Source of the DNA: JAOUJD01 sp963811265
GTDB taxonomy: Bacteria; Pseudomonadota; Gammaproteobacteria; Burkholderiales; Burkholderiaceae_F
Direction of reading: 5' to 3'
DNA: 64,000 bases
NCBI GenBank assembly: GCA_963811265.1
Contig: CAWEQS010000008.1
Span: 1-64,000 of the forward strand
The notes under the pieces: model-generated
Told to the model about the DNA's origin: nothing
Databases searched by the model: none
The model's input: the letters and a program-made list of their open reading frames with translations, nothing else
Made by a program: the position numbers and the translations under genes
Shown: one piece after another, positions 42,920 through 52,416 of the stretch
Numbering within the stretch: position 1 is the stretch's first letter
How the letters are laid out: every line of letters starts with the position of its first letter

Positions 42920-44559
42920 GCGCCAGCGCATCGCGCACCACAGCCGGAATCGTGGCGCTGTGGTGGGCCGCCCTCACGGTGGCGGTCATCGTCATCCGGC
43001 CGGCGACCGTGGCCGACGAGACCCGGTACCTGTCGGTGGCGTGGCACATGCACCAGTCGGGCGACCTCCTGCTGCTGCGACTCAACGGCGACCTGTACGG
43101 GCACAAGCCGCCGCTGCTCTTCTGGTTGATCGAAATCGGGTGGCGGATCTTCGGTGTCCAGCTGTGGTGGCCGCGCCTCGTGACGGGCGCCTTCGGGCTC
43201 GGCGCGCTGTACGTCGTGTTCCGGCTCGCTCGGCGCATCGCGCCGGGACGCGACGATGTGCCGGCGCTGGCGGTGATGATCACCGCGTCATCGTTGATAT
43301 GGATCGCGTTTGCCGGCGCCGTGATGTTCGACCTCGCGCTCGCGTTCTTCGTGCTGCTCGCACTGTTGAACGTCGTACGCGCGTCCGAGGGCGCGGGATT
43401 CCGCGCCTGGGCATTCGTTGGAATCGCCGCTGGCCTCGGGATCCTCGTCAAAGGGCCGGTGTCCCTGCTGCACGTGTTGCCCGTCGCGCTGCTCGCTCCG
43501 TGGTGGGCCGGCGAAGAGTTTCGGGCCCGGCGCCTCGACGCGAGGCGCTGGTACGCGGGCGTGGCCGTCGCCGTGCTGGTCGCCGCTGGCGTAGCGCTGG
43601 CTTGGGCGATACCCGCCGCCATCGTCGGCGGCGAGGCGTTCCGGACCGAGATCCTGTGGCGGCAATCGGCCGGGCGCATCGCATCGGAGGGCTATCACGC
43701 GCGACCGTTCTGGTTCCACCTTGCGGTGCTGCCGCTGATCCTGTTGCCCTGGTTCGCGTTTCCTCCGTGCTGGCGTGGCGTCGCGGCGGCGCTGCGCGAG
43801 CGCACGCTGCCCGCGACGCGGTTCGCGATCGCGTGGGTGGTTCCGGTCTTCCTCGCGTTCTCGCTGATGAAAGGCAAGCAGATCCACTATCTCCTTCCCG
43901 AGGTGGCAGGGTTCGCATTGCTTGCCGCCATCGGGATCGCCCGCGCGGGCGATCGGCCGGCGCGGATGGACAAGTGGGCCGCGGTGCTGGCGCCGACGCT
44001 CGTCGCCGCGGCACTGCTCGCGCTCGCGCCGCGGCTGGCCTCCGGAGGCGTTGACACGGTGCGCGTCGGCTCGGCCGTGCTGTTGCTGCTCGTGTTGGCC
44101 GTCATCCTGGCCGTGATGAAGCTTCGCACTCCGCGCGGCCTGGTCGCCGCCACTGGAAGCGCGTGCGTCGCGTCCGCCGTCGTGCTGTATGTCCTGCTGG
44201 GACCTGCCCTGCTCCGGTGGTACGACCTTCAGGACTTCGCCAGAGCGATCGCAGCGGCGCAGCAGCGCGGGCAGCCGATTGGCCATCTCGGCGTGTACCA
44301 CGGCGAATACCAGTTCATCGGCCGGTTCTCCGCGCCGTTGCGCGTCGTGCACGGACCGCAGGGAGCCCTGGAGTGGGCGCGTGCGAATCCCGGGGGGGCG
44401 CTGGTGTTGCGCACCGAGCGCCCGCGGGAGTTCGCCGGCGTGCAGCCGCTCGCATCGCAACGCTACCGGACTGGACAGGTGTTTCTGCTGCGCAGCGAGG
44501 ACGTGCCCGCGGTGGTCGAAGACCTGACGCGCACCGGCCTCAGCGAACCAGCTGGTTGA
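42916..44559 (+). CDS. ArnT-like glycosyltransferase (GT39/GT83 family)
   Basis: A 547-residue membrane enzyme with about 11-12 transmembrane helices. Near the N-terminus the first periplasmic loop carries ATVADETRYLSVAWHMHQSGD, the acidic catalytic motif of ArnT/PMT-like GT-C enzymes, followed by GHKPPLLFWLIEIGWRIFG. The soluble C-terminal tail is about 90 residues. It would transfer a sugar from undecaprenyl phosphate to lipid A or another periplasmic acceptor. The GTG start overlaps the LABN stop, so the genes are translationally coupled. The 3' end overlaps gspF by 20 bp (convergent). Confidence 0.87.
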   Translation: MSASASRTTAGIVALWWAALTVAVIVIRPATVADETRYLSVAWHMHQSGDLLLLRLNGDLYGHKPPLLFWLIEIGWRIFGVQLWWPRLVTGAFGLGALYVVFRLARRIAPGRDDVPALAVMITASSLIWIAFAGAVMFDLALAFFVLLALLNVVRASEGAGFRAWAFVGIAAGLGILVKGPVSLLHVLPVALLAPWWAGEEFRARRLDARRWYAGVAVAVLVAAGVALAWAIPAAIVGGEAFRTEILWRQSAGRIASEGYHARPFWFHLAVLPLILLPWFAFPPCWRGVAAALRERTLPATRFAIAWVVPVFLAFSLMKGKQIHYLLPEVAGFALLAAIGIARAGDRPARMDKWAAVLAPTLVAAALLALAPRLASGGVDTVRVGSAVLLLLVLAVILAVMKLRTPRGLVAATGSACVASAVVLYVLLGPALLRWYDLQDFARAIAAAQQRGQPIGHLGVYHGEYQFIGRFSAPLRVVHGPQGALEWARANPGGALVLRTERPREFAGVQPLASQRYRTGQVFLLRSEDVPAVVEDLTRTGLSEPAG

Positions 44560-45787
44560 TCTCGATGATCGGCAGCAGCACTGCCATCACGATCAGCATG
44601 ACGACGACACCCATCGTCAGGATCAGGATCGGCTCGAGCAGCGAGGTGAAGAAGAGCGCGCGGCGCTCGGCCTCGCGCGCATGGATGTCGGCGGCCCGGT
44701 CGAGCATCTCCGGCAGCTTGCCGGTGGCTTCGCCGGAGGCGATCAGGTGGATCAGCACCGGCGGGAAGAGCTTCACGTGGCCGGGCTTGCGCTCCTCGTC
44801 GCTGTCGGCCCGCAGCGCCTTCGCCAGCGAGAAGCCTTCGCGCACGCGCTGCACGGCGTCCATCACGCGGCTGCGCATCGCGAGGTTGGTGACCGTTTCG
44901 CCGGCGGCCTGCAGCGACCGCAGCATCGGCACGCCGGAGCCGACGAGGATCGCCAGCGTCGACGAGAAGCGCGCGGTGTTGATCGAGCGCGACAGGACGC
45001 CCATGACCGGCAGCGTCAGGATGCGCTTGTGCCAGCGCCGGCGCACGGCCTCGACGCGCAGCGAGCGCTGGACCAGGAAGCCGATCACCGCCAGCACCAC
45101 GGCGACGATCCAGCCGTAACCGCGCACGAAGTCCGACAGCGCGATCAGCGCCACGGTGAGCAACGGCAGGGCCTGCTTGGTGTTGGCGAACACCTGCACC
45201 ACCTGCGGCACGACGTAGGTCAGCAGGCCGATCACGACGCCGAGCGCGACGAGCGTGACGATCGCGGGATAGACGAACGCCAGCGTGATCTTCTGCTGCA
45301 GCTTGGCGCGTTCCTCGACGTAGTCGGCGAGGCTGCCGAGCACCGAGCCGAGCTTGCCCGATTCCTCGCCGGCGGCAATGAGGGCGCGGTAGATCTCCGG
45401 GAACTGGCGCGGGTGCCGCGCGAGCGCGTCCGACAGCGAACTGCCGCCCAGCACGTCGGTGCGGATCGACGCCATCAGTTCGCGCACCTGCTGCTTCTCG
45501 CTCTGCTCGACCATCACGGTGAGCGCATCGGCGACCGGCAACTGCGCGCCGAGCAGCGAGGCGAGCTGCCGCGTGATCACGGCGAGTTCGGTCTGCCCCA
45601 GGCGGCGGCCGATCGACAGCCCACCCCGGCCTCGCCCGCTTGCCTGGTGCGATACCGGTTCGACGGAAAGCGGGATCAGGCCGCGGCCGCGCAGCAGCTG
45701 GCGTGCGAGCCGCGCGCTGTCGGCCTCGAGGACGCCGGACTGTTCCTTGCCGGACGCGTCGGCAGCGGCGAAACGAAAGGCAGCCAT
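44540..45787 (-). CDS. gspF: type II secretion inner-membrane platform protein GspF
   Basis: A 415-residue polytopic protein of the T2SS assembly platform. The N-terminal GspF_N segment is MAAFRFAAADASGKEQSGVLEADS. Two cytoplasmic helical repeats have the family motifs LAVITRQLASLLGAQLPVADAL and RFSSTLAILVGSGVPMLRSLQAAGETV. Three membrane helices follow, the last near VVVMLIVMAVLLPIIEINQLV. It binds GspE and GspL. Stop of gspE and start of gspF are adjacent. Confidence 0.96.
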   Translation of the reverse strand: MAAFRFAAADASGKEQSGVLEADSARLARQLLRGRGLIPLSVEPVSHQASGRGRGGLSIGRRLGQTELAVITRQLASLLGAQLPVADALTVMVEQSEKQQVRELMASIRTDVLGGSSLSDALARHPRQFPEIYRALIAAGEESGKLGSVLGSLADYVEERAKLQQKITLAFVYPAIVTLVALGVVIGLLTYVVPQVVQVFANTKQALPLLTVALIALSDFVRGYGWIVAVVLAVIGFLVQRSLRVEAVRRRWHKRILTLPVMGVLSRSINTARFSSTLAILVGSGVPMLRSLQAAGETVTNLAMRSRVMDAVQRVREGFSLAKALRADSDEERKPGHVKLFPPVLIHLIASGEATGKLPEMLDRAADIHAREAERRALFFTSLLEPILILTMGVVVMLIVMAVLLPIIEINQLVR

Positions 45788-47224
45788 CTATCCCTCGCGG
45801 GTCACCCGGAGGGCTTCTTCCTGTGAAGTGACGCCGGACTTGATCCAGCGCTGGGCATCGGCCCGCATGTTGATCATCCCGCCCTTCTCGGCGAGACGGC
45901 GGACGTCGGTGTCGTTCGCGCCCCGGTGGACCAGCAGCCGCATCTCGTCGTCGACCGTCAGCAGCTCGTAGATGCCGGTGCGACCCAGGTAGCCGGTGTT
46001 GCCGCAGTGTTCGCAGCCGACGGCGCGGAAGCCGCCGGTCGCCGGATCCGGCTGCCGGCAGCGCGGGCACAGCTTCCGGACGAGGCGCTGCCCGAGCACG
46101 CCGAGCAGCGACGACGACAGCAGGAAGGGTTCGATCCCCATGTCGATCAATCGCGTGACCGCCGACGCCGAGTCGTTGGTGTGCAGCGTGGCGAGCACGA
46201 GGTGGCCGGTCAGCGATGCCTGCACCGCGATCTGCGCCGTCTCGAGGTCGCGGATCTCGCCGATCATCACGATGTCCGGGTCCTGCCGCAGGATCGCGCG
46301 CAGCGCCTTCGCGAAGGTCATGTCGATCTTCGGGTTGACCTGCGTCTGGCCGATGCCCTCGATGTCGTATTCGATCGGGTCCTCGACCGTCATGATGTTC
46401 GTGGTGTTCTTGTCGAGCCGGCGGATCGCCGCGTAAAGCGTCGTCGACTTGCCGGAGCCGGTCGGGCCGGTCACCAGGATGATCCCGTGCGGCTGGTGGA
46501 TCAGGTGGTCGAAGCGGGCGAGCGTCCCCTGCGCCATGCCGAGGTTGGTGAGTTCCAGCTTCGACAGGTCCTTCTCGAGCAGGCGCAGCACGACGCGCTC
46601 GCCGTGGCCGGTCGGCAGCGTGGACACGCGGACGTCGACCGGGCGGCCGCCCACGCGCAGCGTGATCCGGCCGTCCTGCGGCAGGCGCTTCTCCGCGATG
46701 TCGAGCGCCGCCATGATCTTGATGCGCGACACCAGCGCCGCGTGCAGCGCGCGCTTGGGCCGCACGACGTCGCGCAGCGTGCCGTCGACCCGGAACCGCA
46801 CCATCGAGTAGCTCTCGAACGGCTCGATGTGGATGTCCGAGGCACCGTCGCGCGCGGCCTGCGTCAGCAGCGCGTTGATCATGCGGATGATCGGCGCGTC
46901 GTCTTCCGTTTCCAGCAGGTCCTCGACGTCGGGGACCTCCTGCATCATCCGCGTGATGTCGAACTCGCCTTCGATGTCGCCGACGATCTGCTGCGCCGAC
47001 CCGCCCTGGTCGCCGTAGGTCTTGGAGATCGCCTCGGTCAGCTTGACGGTCTCGACCACGACCGGGCGCACCTTGCCCGGGAACACGCGCATCACTTCGT
47101 TGAGCGCGGCGAGCGGGGTGGCGTCGCTGATCCACGCCTCGGCGTCGCGCTCGGTCTTGGGGACGAGCAGGATCGCGTTGTCCCGCGCGAAGGCGTAGGG
47201 GACGTAGCGGCTGGCCTGTGTCAC
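45788..47224 (-). CDS. gspE: type II secretion ATPase GspE
   Basis: A 478-residue traffic ATPase that powers pseudopilus assembly. Walker A is GPTGSGKST. The Asp box (IMTVEDPIEYD), Walker B (DIVMIGEIRDLETAQ) and the His box (LATLHTNDSASAVTRLIDMGIEPF) are all present. A tetracysteine zinc loop (CPRC...CEHC) lies in the C-terminal region, as in GspE/PilB. The N1 domain is short. The start is GTG at 47224, 16 bp after the gspD stop. Confidence 0.96.
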   Translation of the reverse strand: MTQASRYVPYAFARDNAILLVPKTERDAEAWISDATPLAALNEVMRVFPGKVRPVVVETVKLTEAISKTYGDQGGSAQQIVGDIEGEFDITRMMQEVPDVEDLLETEDDAPIIRMINALLTQAARDGASDIHIEPFESYSMVRFRVDGTLRDVVRPKRALHAALVSRIKIMAALDIAEKRLPQDGRITLRVGGRPVDVRVSTLPTGHGERVVLRLLEKDLSKLELTNLGMAQGTLARFDHLIHQPHGIILVTGPTGSGKSTTLYAAIRRLDKNTTNIMTVEDPIEYDIEGIGQTQVNPKIDMTFAKALRAILRQDPDIVMIGEIRDLETAQIAVQASLTGHLVLATLHTNDSASAVTRLIDMGIEPFLLSSSLLGVLGQRLVRKLCPRCRQPDPATGGFRAVGCEHCGNTGYLGRTGIYELLTVDDEMRLLVHRGANDTDVRRLAEKGGMINMRADAQRWIKSGVTSQEEALRVTREG

Positions 47225-47240
47225 TGCCGGATCCCGCCCG

Positions 47241-49860
47241 TCACGGGGTCACGATGACCGGGTCGTACCCCATCGCCTTCAGTTTCGCGACGGTGTCGGC
47301 GACGCTCTGCGTTGCCTGGTTGACCGAGACCCGCACCCGCACCATTTCGCCGCTCCCGGTCTTCACGCTTTCCCAGTAGGCGTCGAAGCCGGCGTCGCGC
47401 AGCCGGCGCTGCAGTTCGCGGGCGTGGGCGATCTCGTTGACGGTCGTCACCTGCACCAGCTGGATGCCGCTGTTCGGCGCCGGTCCCTGCGCGGCAAACG
47501 CGCCGCTCGGCGGTGCGGAACCTGCGGCGCCAGCGGGTGCCGCGGCCTGCGGCGGCGCGGCCGTTGAAGAAGACGGCGGCGGTGCGCTCGAAGGCGCGGG
47601 CGCCGGCGTGATCGGGTCCGCCGGGGACGGCGCCGGCGGAGCAGGCTGCTGGGATTGCCTCATCGATGGCGCAACCGGCGGCCGCTCCGGGATCTGCCGG
47701 CTCTGCAAGTCGCGGAAGATGATGTTGTCGGCGACCGTGCTGTTGGCGACCTGCCCGCGGATGTAGTCGTAGCGATCCATCGCCAGCGCCGACGAAGTCG
47801 CCTCGTCGCGCACGACGTACGGCCGCAGGAACACGAGCAGGTTGGTCTTGGTCCGCTTGCGATTCTCGTACTTGAACAGTTCGCCGATTATCGGAATGTT
47901 GCCGAGGATGGGCACCTGGCTCCGGCTGTTGTCCGTCTTGTCCTCGATCAGGCCGCCGAGCACGACGATGTTGCCGTCCTCGACCAGCACCATCGACTCG
48001 AAGCTGCGCTTGTTGGTGATGATGCCGCCCTGCGCCGCCGTCAGGGTGTTCTGGATCGACGACAGTTCCTGGTAGATCGCCAGGCGGACGACGCCGCCCT
48101 CGGAGATCTGCGGCCGCACGCGAAGCTGCAGGCCGATGTCGCGCCGCTCGAAGGTCTGGAACGGGTTCACGCCGGAGGCCGTGCCGCCCGCGCCGGTGTT
48201 GGCGTAGGAGCCGGTGATCAGCGGGATGTTCTGGCCGACGAGGAACTTCGCTTCCTCGTTGTCCAGCGTCTGGATCGTCGGCGTCGACAGGATGTTGGCG
48301 TCCGCCTTGGTCTCCAGCGCGCGCGCCAGGAATCCGAGGTTGAGGATTTCGCCGATCCCGGGGATGTTGATCTTGCCCTGGACGATGCCGATGTTCAGGC
48401 CCTGGCCGGCGCTGCCGATGTTCGACGCGACGCCGATGATGTTCTGTCCGGACCCGCCGAAGTTCGTGCCGCCGATGACGTTCGTGCCCGGATCGTTGAT
48501 GCCCCCCAGGGCCTGCCACTGGATGCCGAACTCGGCGGCTTTCTCCGCCGACACTTCGGCGATCAGCGACTCGATCACCACCTGCGCGCGGCGCACGTCC
48601 AGCTTGTCGATGATCTGCCGGATGTTCCGGTACAGGGGTTCGGGTGCCGTGATGATCAGCGAGTTCGTCGCCGTGTCGGCCTGGATCATTCCGGAGAGCG
48701 GTCCGCTGCCGCCGGCAGCGGTGGTCGTCGCCTGCTGGCCGGGCGCAGAAGTGCCGAGCGTCGCCTGCTGGGTCGTCATGCCCGGGCCGGAGGTCGTTCC
48801 GGTGGAGGGCGACAGTCCGCTGCCGGTGTTCTGCGGGACGAACGAAGGATCGGCACTGATGATGGCGCGCAACAGCGGCGCGAGCTTCGCCGCCTCGGCA
48901 TTGCGCAGGTAGACGACGTTGATGTTGCCCGGCGTCAGCCCCGGCTGGTCGAGTTTCGCGATCAGGCTCTTGGCGATCATCATCCGCGCCGCGCTCGGGG
49001 CGCGCAGGATCAGCGCGTTCGTTCGCGGTTCCGCCAGCACCGAGACCCGCTGGCCAGCGTCGATGGCCTGTCCCGCAGCGCGGGCGCCTTCGTCGAGCAT
49101 GCGGTTCACGACGGTGGCGATTTCCATCGCCAGGCCGAACTTGATCGGGATGATTTCCGTTTCCGACGTGGCCGGCGTGTCGATCGATTCGATGATCCGC
49201 TGGATGCGGCGCAGGTTGTCGGCGTAGTCGGTGATGACGAGCGTGTTGTTCTGCGGATAGGCGGAGATCGTGTTGTTCGGCGCGATGAGCGGGCGCAGGA
49301 TCGGCACCATCGCCGTCGCTGATTCGTACTGCAGGCGGAACACCTGCGTGACGAGCTGGTCGCCACGCGGAGCGCTTCCCTGCGGGCTGACGACGGCGCC
49401 ACCCTGCAGCTTGGCGTCCGCTTCCGGCAACACCCGCGCGACGTTTCCGGTCTGCACGATCGTGAAGCCCTGCAGGCGCAGCGCGGTCAGCAGCTGCTCG
49501 TACGCCTGCTCGCGCGTGACCGGCCGCTCGGTGACGAGCGACAGCGTTCCCTTGACGCGCGGGTCGACCACGAAAGTCCGGCTGGTGTACTGGCCGATGG
49601 CGCGGACGACGGCGTCGATGTCCGCGTTCACGAAATTCAGCATCACCGGCTCGGTGGTCGAGTGCCGGGTTCGTCGGGTTCGCGGCGGTGGCCTGGCCGG
49701 CCGGAGCCGGCGCGGCTGCTCCGGGGCGTTTGGTGCGCGTGGCCTGGGCCGCGGCCGTGGGAGCCAGCGAGGTCACTGTCATCGACAGCGCACAGGCAAG
49801 CGCAATCGAACGGGACAGGGACCACTCGCCAGCGCGTTTGGGACTGCGCTTGCTTGTCAT
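47241..49860 (-). CDS. gspD: type II secretin GspD with C-terminal SPOR-like domain, frameshifted in this sequence
   Basis: Outer-membrane secretin, about 873 codons, longer than the usual 650-750. It has a signal peptide (ALACALSMTVTSLAPTAAAQA), N0 domain (VMLNFVNADIDAVVRAIGQYTSRTFVVDP), N1-N3 repeats, and the secretin core (VPILGNIPIIGELFKYENRKRTKTNLLVFLRPYVV). An Ala/Pro-rich linker of about 80 residues follows, then a SPOR-like end (QLVQVTTVNEIAHARELQRRLRDAGFDAYWES to YDPVIVTP). The frame breaks at 49652-49658; removing one base joins NPALD to TEPVMLNFVNAD. Such a tail could anchor the secretin to peptidoglycan. Confidence 0.93.
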
Positions 49861-49861
49861 G

Positions 49862-50641
49862 TCAACCACCGAAATTCAAGAGGGCTCCCTCTCCATCGCG
49901 CCGGCCCAGCAGCGAAATCAGGCCCGTGAGCTGCGCTTTCACGCCCGGGTCGGTGCCCGCCATGGCCTGTGCCCGGCCTGTGAACCGTACCCGCCCGCCC
50001 GCGGCGATTGTGCCACTGCCCTTCAGCTCGAGGGGACCCGAAATGGTCAATAAATCCAACTGTGTTCCCGGCCAGATGCCATTGGTCTGCAGGCGGTAGT
50101 GGCCCATTGGAGACACCGGCGTCAGCGCGCTTGAGGCGTATTGCCATTCGGCCCCGATGTTGCCCTGGATCCGGTCGCTGCCGATCTGCAGGCGATCCCA
50201 GTTCACCAGCAGGATGCCGCCGGGCCGAATCGTGTTCCACGGAGCGCCGACGCCGACCAGCAGAGACGCCGGTAGCCTCAGTGTCGTTGCGCTCAGCGTG
50301 GCCACGCCAGCTCCAAAGAGCGGGGCGCGCACGGCAAGTGGCTGCGTGAGCGCCGACGGATGCGTCACCGTCAGGTCGAGTTGCCCGACGACCAGCGACC
50401 AGGGACTCAGGCGCCAGGACAATCGTTCGGGCAGTGTCGCTCGCGGCGCCGCTGGGTCGGGCGATGAGGCAACCACCAGCAATGCGGAGCCATTCCATGC
50501 CGTGCCGCTCGCATCGGCAAGCTCGATCCGACCCCCGGTCGCGTTCTTCAGTGCCGATGCGGCCCACTGAGCCGGAGCGATGACCAGCGCCGTGGCCAGC
50601 AGCCCCGCCACCGCGGCCAGGACGAAGAGGATCTTTCGCAT
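49862..50641 (-). CDS. gspN: type II secretion protein GspN
   Basis: A 259-residue bitopic inner-membrane protein with an N-terminal helix (LFVLAAVAGLLATALVIAPAQWAASAL). A periplasmic beta-rich domain follows (GGRIELADASGTAWNGSALLVV, SWRLSPWSLVVGQLDLTVTHPSA, GHYRLQTNGIWPGTQLDLLTISGPLELKGSGTI). This is the GspN family, a non-essential T2SS part found mostly in beta- and gammaproteobacteria. It lies nine bases after gspM and one base before gspD. Confidence 0.92.
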   Translation of the reverse strand: MRKILFVLAAVAGLLATALVIAPAQWAASALKNATGGRIELADASGTAWNGSALLVVASSPDPAAPRATLPERLSWRLSPWSLVVGQLDLTVTHPSALTQPLAVRAPLFGAGVATLSATTLRLPASLLVGVGAPWNTIRPGGILLVNWDRLQIGSDRIQGNIGAEWQYASSALTPVSPMGHYRLQTNGIWPGTQLDLLTISGPLELKGSGTIAAGGRVRFTGRAQAMAGTDPGVKAQLTGLISLLGRRDGEGALLNFGG

Positions 50642-50650
50642 CGACCGCTT

Positions 50651-51142
50651 TCACTTTCGTGCGAGCCGCAAGGCAAGATCCACATCGACGTTGCCCGGCG
50701 TCGCCTCGCGGCCGGTGACGGTGACCGCGGTGGAGCGCGCCCCGAGCTCGCGCTCGACGCTCGCGAGCCACGGCGCCCACTTGCTCGCCGGCACGTCGGA
50801 AAACTGCAACTGGATGTCGCCGTCCGACAGCGGGACGATGCGCGCGGCCTTCAGGCCGGCTTTGGCCAGCGAACTCTCCAGCGCGCTGCGGGCATCGCCT
50901 GCCGACATGTTCGCCACCGCCGGGCGCCCCTTCAGTGCCTTGACCTCGGCCAGCAACGCTTCGAGCTCCGCCGCGTTTGCACGCTGCTGCGGCAGGCTCT
51001 TCTGCAGCCGCGCAATGCCGGTCCACGCGGGCTCGATCGCGACGAGATAGATGACGACGGCCAGCAGCAGGAAGCCGCCCAGCATCAGGACAGCGCGCTC
51101 GCGCGGCGCTCGTTCGGCCCAGAACTGTTTGAGTGCTTCCAT
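50651..51142 (-). CDS. gspM: type II secretion protein GspM
   Basis: A 163-residue inner-membrane protein. A short cytoplasmic start (MEALKQFWAERAPRERAVLM) is followed by one membrane helix (LGGFLLLAVVIYLVAI), a coiled coil and the periplasmic ferredoxin-like domain (LKAARIVPLSDGDIQLQFSDVPASKWAPWLASVERELG). It partners GspL. The ATG at 51142 is preferred over 51178 because it lies just past the gspL stop and starts the conserved sequence. Confidence 0.93.
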   Translation of the reverse strand: MEALKQFWAERAPRERAVLMLGGFLLLAVVIYLVAIEPAWTGIARLQKSLPQQRANAAELEALLAEVKALKGRPAVANMSAGDARSALESSLAKAGLKAARIVPLSDGDIQLQFSDVPASKWAPWLASVERELGARSTAVTVTGREATPGNVDVDLALRLARK

Positions 51143-51143
51143 G

Positions 51144-52409
51144 TCACATCCCCGCCGCCGTGATGCGGGCGGTTCCATCGCCTTCGAACCGGATGGCGAG
51201 CCCCTGCTGCACGGCTGCCGAGCGAAGCGAGTTCTGCAGCGCGGCGTTGTCGCCGGTGCCCGGCTTGAACTTCACCTTCAGGGCGTTGTCGCGATATTCC
51301 ATGGCGGCAACGCTTCCGATGGGAGCGATCGACAGCAGCGTTGCCGTGCGCGCATTGAGCACCGAGAAGTCGTTCGCGGATGGAATGCCTGCCCGCGACC
51401 TCAGCTCCGACATCTGACGCTTGGTCTGCTCGATCGGATCGACGATGGCGGCGATCTGCGGGAAGTTCGAACGGAAGCTTGCTTCCATCTGGCTGCGAAG
51501 CGCCTTCGACTCGCCTTCGAGCTTCAGGTAGTAGATGTTCATTCCGGCGACTGCAACGACCGCGGCCGCCGCGGCCCACGCGAGCGGAACGCGCAACGCG
51601 CGTGAGGTGAGCGCGGGCATCAGGCCGCCGGGCGTGAAGGAACCCATCATGCCGCCCTGTGCGAAGGCTCCTTGCAGCAGGTTCACGGCGCCATCGGTGC
51701 TGCCCAGCTCGACCTCCTCCGTGTGCACGTCGACCTGTACGCCCAGCCCGTCGGCGAGCGCCGTGAGGCGCGATGCTTCCCTGCCGTAGGCCTGGATGCG
51801 CTTGATGCCCAGTTGCCGGATGGCGAGCGCCAATGTGGGCGGAACTTCCTCGCCGATGTCGAATGCAAACCCGTCGTGCACTCCGGAGCGCGCAATTCCG
51901 CGGCCACGGCCGATGCGCACCGACAGCACGCCCGCCGACGGCGGCGGAACCGTGTAGATCTCGCTGTAGGCGGCGCGGATGCGGTAACCGGACTCGGTCA
52001 GCGCATCGAGCGCCCTCGTGAGCAGTCCGCGATCGACGACCGCGACCGGCATCTTCGGAGCTTCGCCGGCGCCCGTGTTGCCGCCGCTGCGCGTCGCCAT
52101 GAACGCGAAGTGGCAGTCCGCGGGATCGGCGAGCAGGCGCTCCTCCAGGATGTTCGGCAACGCCATCCGGAGCTTTCCTTCGGCGAGCTTCGGAGGATCG
52201 ATCGTCGTGATGAACACGTCGCTCGCGTCGAACACGACATCGACCGAACTCGCTTTCGGAAGCAGTGCGATCGGCGTTTGCCCGCGGGCGCTGCTGCCGC
52301 CCGCCGCGACGTAGTCGACCACCGTGCTGGAAGCGAGCTGGCTGCGTCCCGCCATCGAACTGCGAGGCGGCACGAAGACGAGCAGGCGTTGGGCGCTTTT
52401 CTCTTTCAT
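51144..52409 (-). CDS. gspL: type II secretion protein GspL
   Basis: A 421-residue bitopic protein linking the GspE ATPase to the periplasmic parts. The cytoplasmic actin-like half comprises residues 1 to about 255 (VDVVFDASDVFITTIDPPKLAEGKLRMALPNILEERLLADPADCHF). A membrane helix lies near 262-282 (PLAWAAAAAVVAVAGMNIYYL), and a periplasmic ferredoxin-like domain ends at AIRFEGDGTARITAAGM. Seven bases after gspK. Confidence 0.94.
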   Translation of the reverse strand: MKEKSAQRLLVFVPPRSSMAGRSQLASSTVVDYVAAGGSSARGQTPIALLPKASSVDVVFDASDVFITTIDPPKLAEGKLRMALPNILEERLLADPADCHFAFMATRSGGNTGAGEAPKMPVAVVDRGLLTRALDALTESGYRIRAAYSEIYTVPPPSAGVLSVRIGRGRGIARSGVHDGFAFDIGEEVPPTLALAIRQLGIKRIQAYGREASRLTALADGLGVQVDVHTEEVELGSTDGAVNLLQGAFAQGGMMGSFTPGGLMPALTSRALRVPLAWAAAAAVVAVAGMNIYYLKLEGESKALRSQMEASFRSNFPQIAAIVDPIEQTKRQMSELRSRAGIPSANDFSVLNARTATLLSIAPIGSVAAMEYRDNALKVKFKPGTGDNAALQNSLRSAAVQQGLAIRFEGDGTARITAAGM

Positions 52410-52416
52410 TGTCCGA

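Noticed and set aside
47655..49322. 555-codon + strand frame over gspD
   Set aside because: Antisense shadow of the secretin gene, with no recognisable domain.
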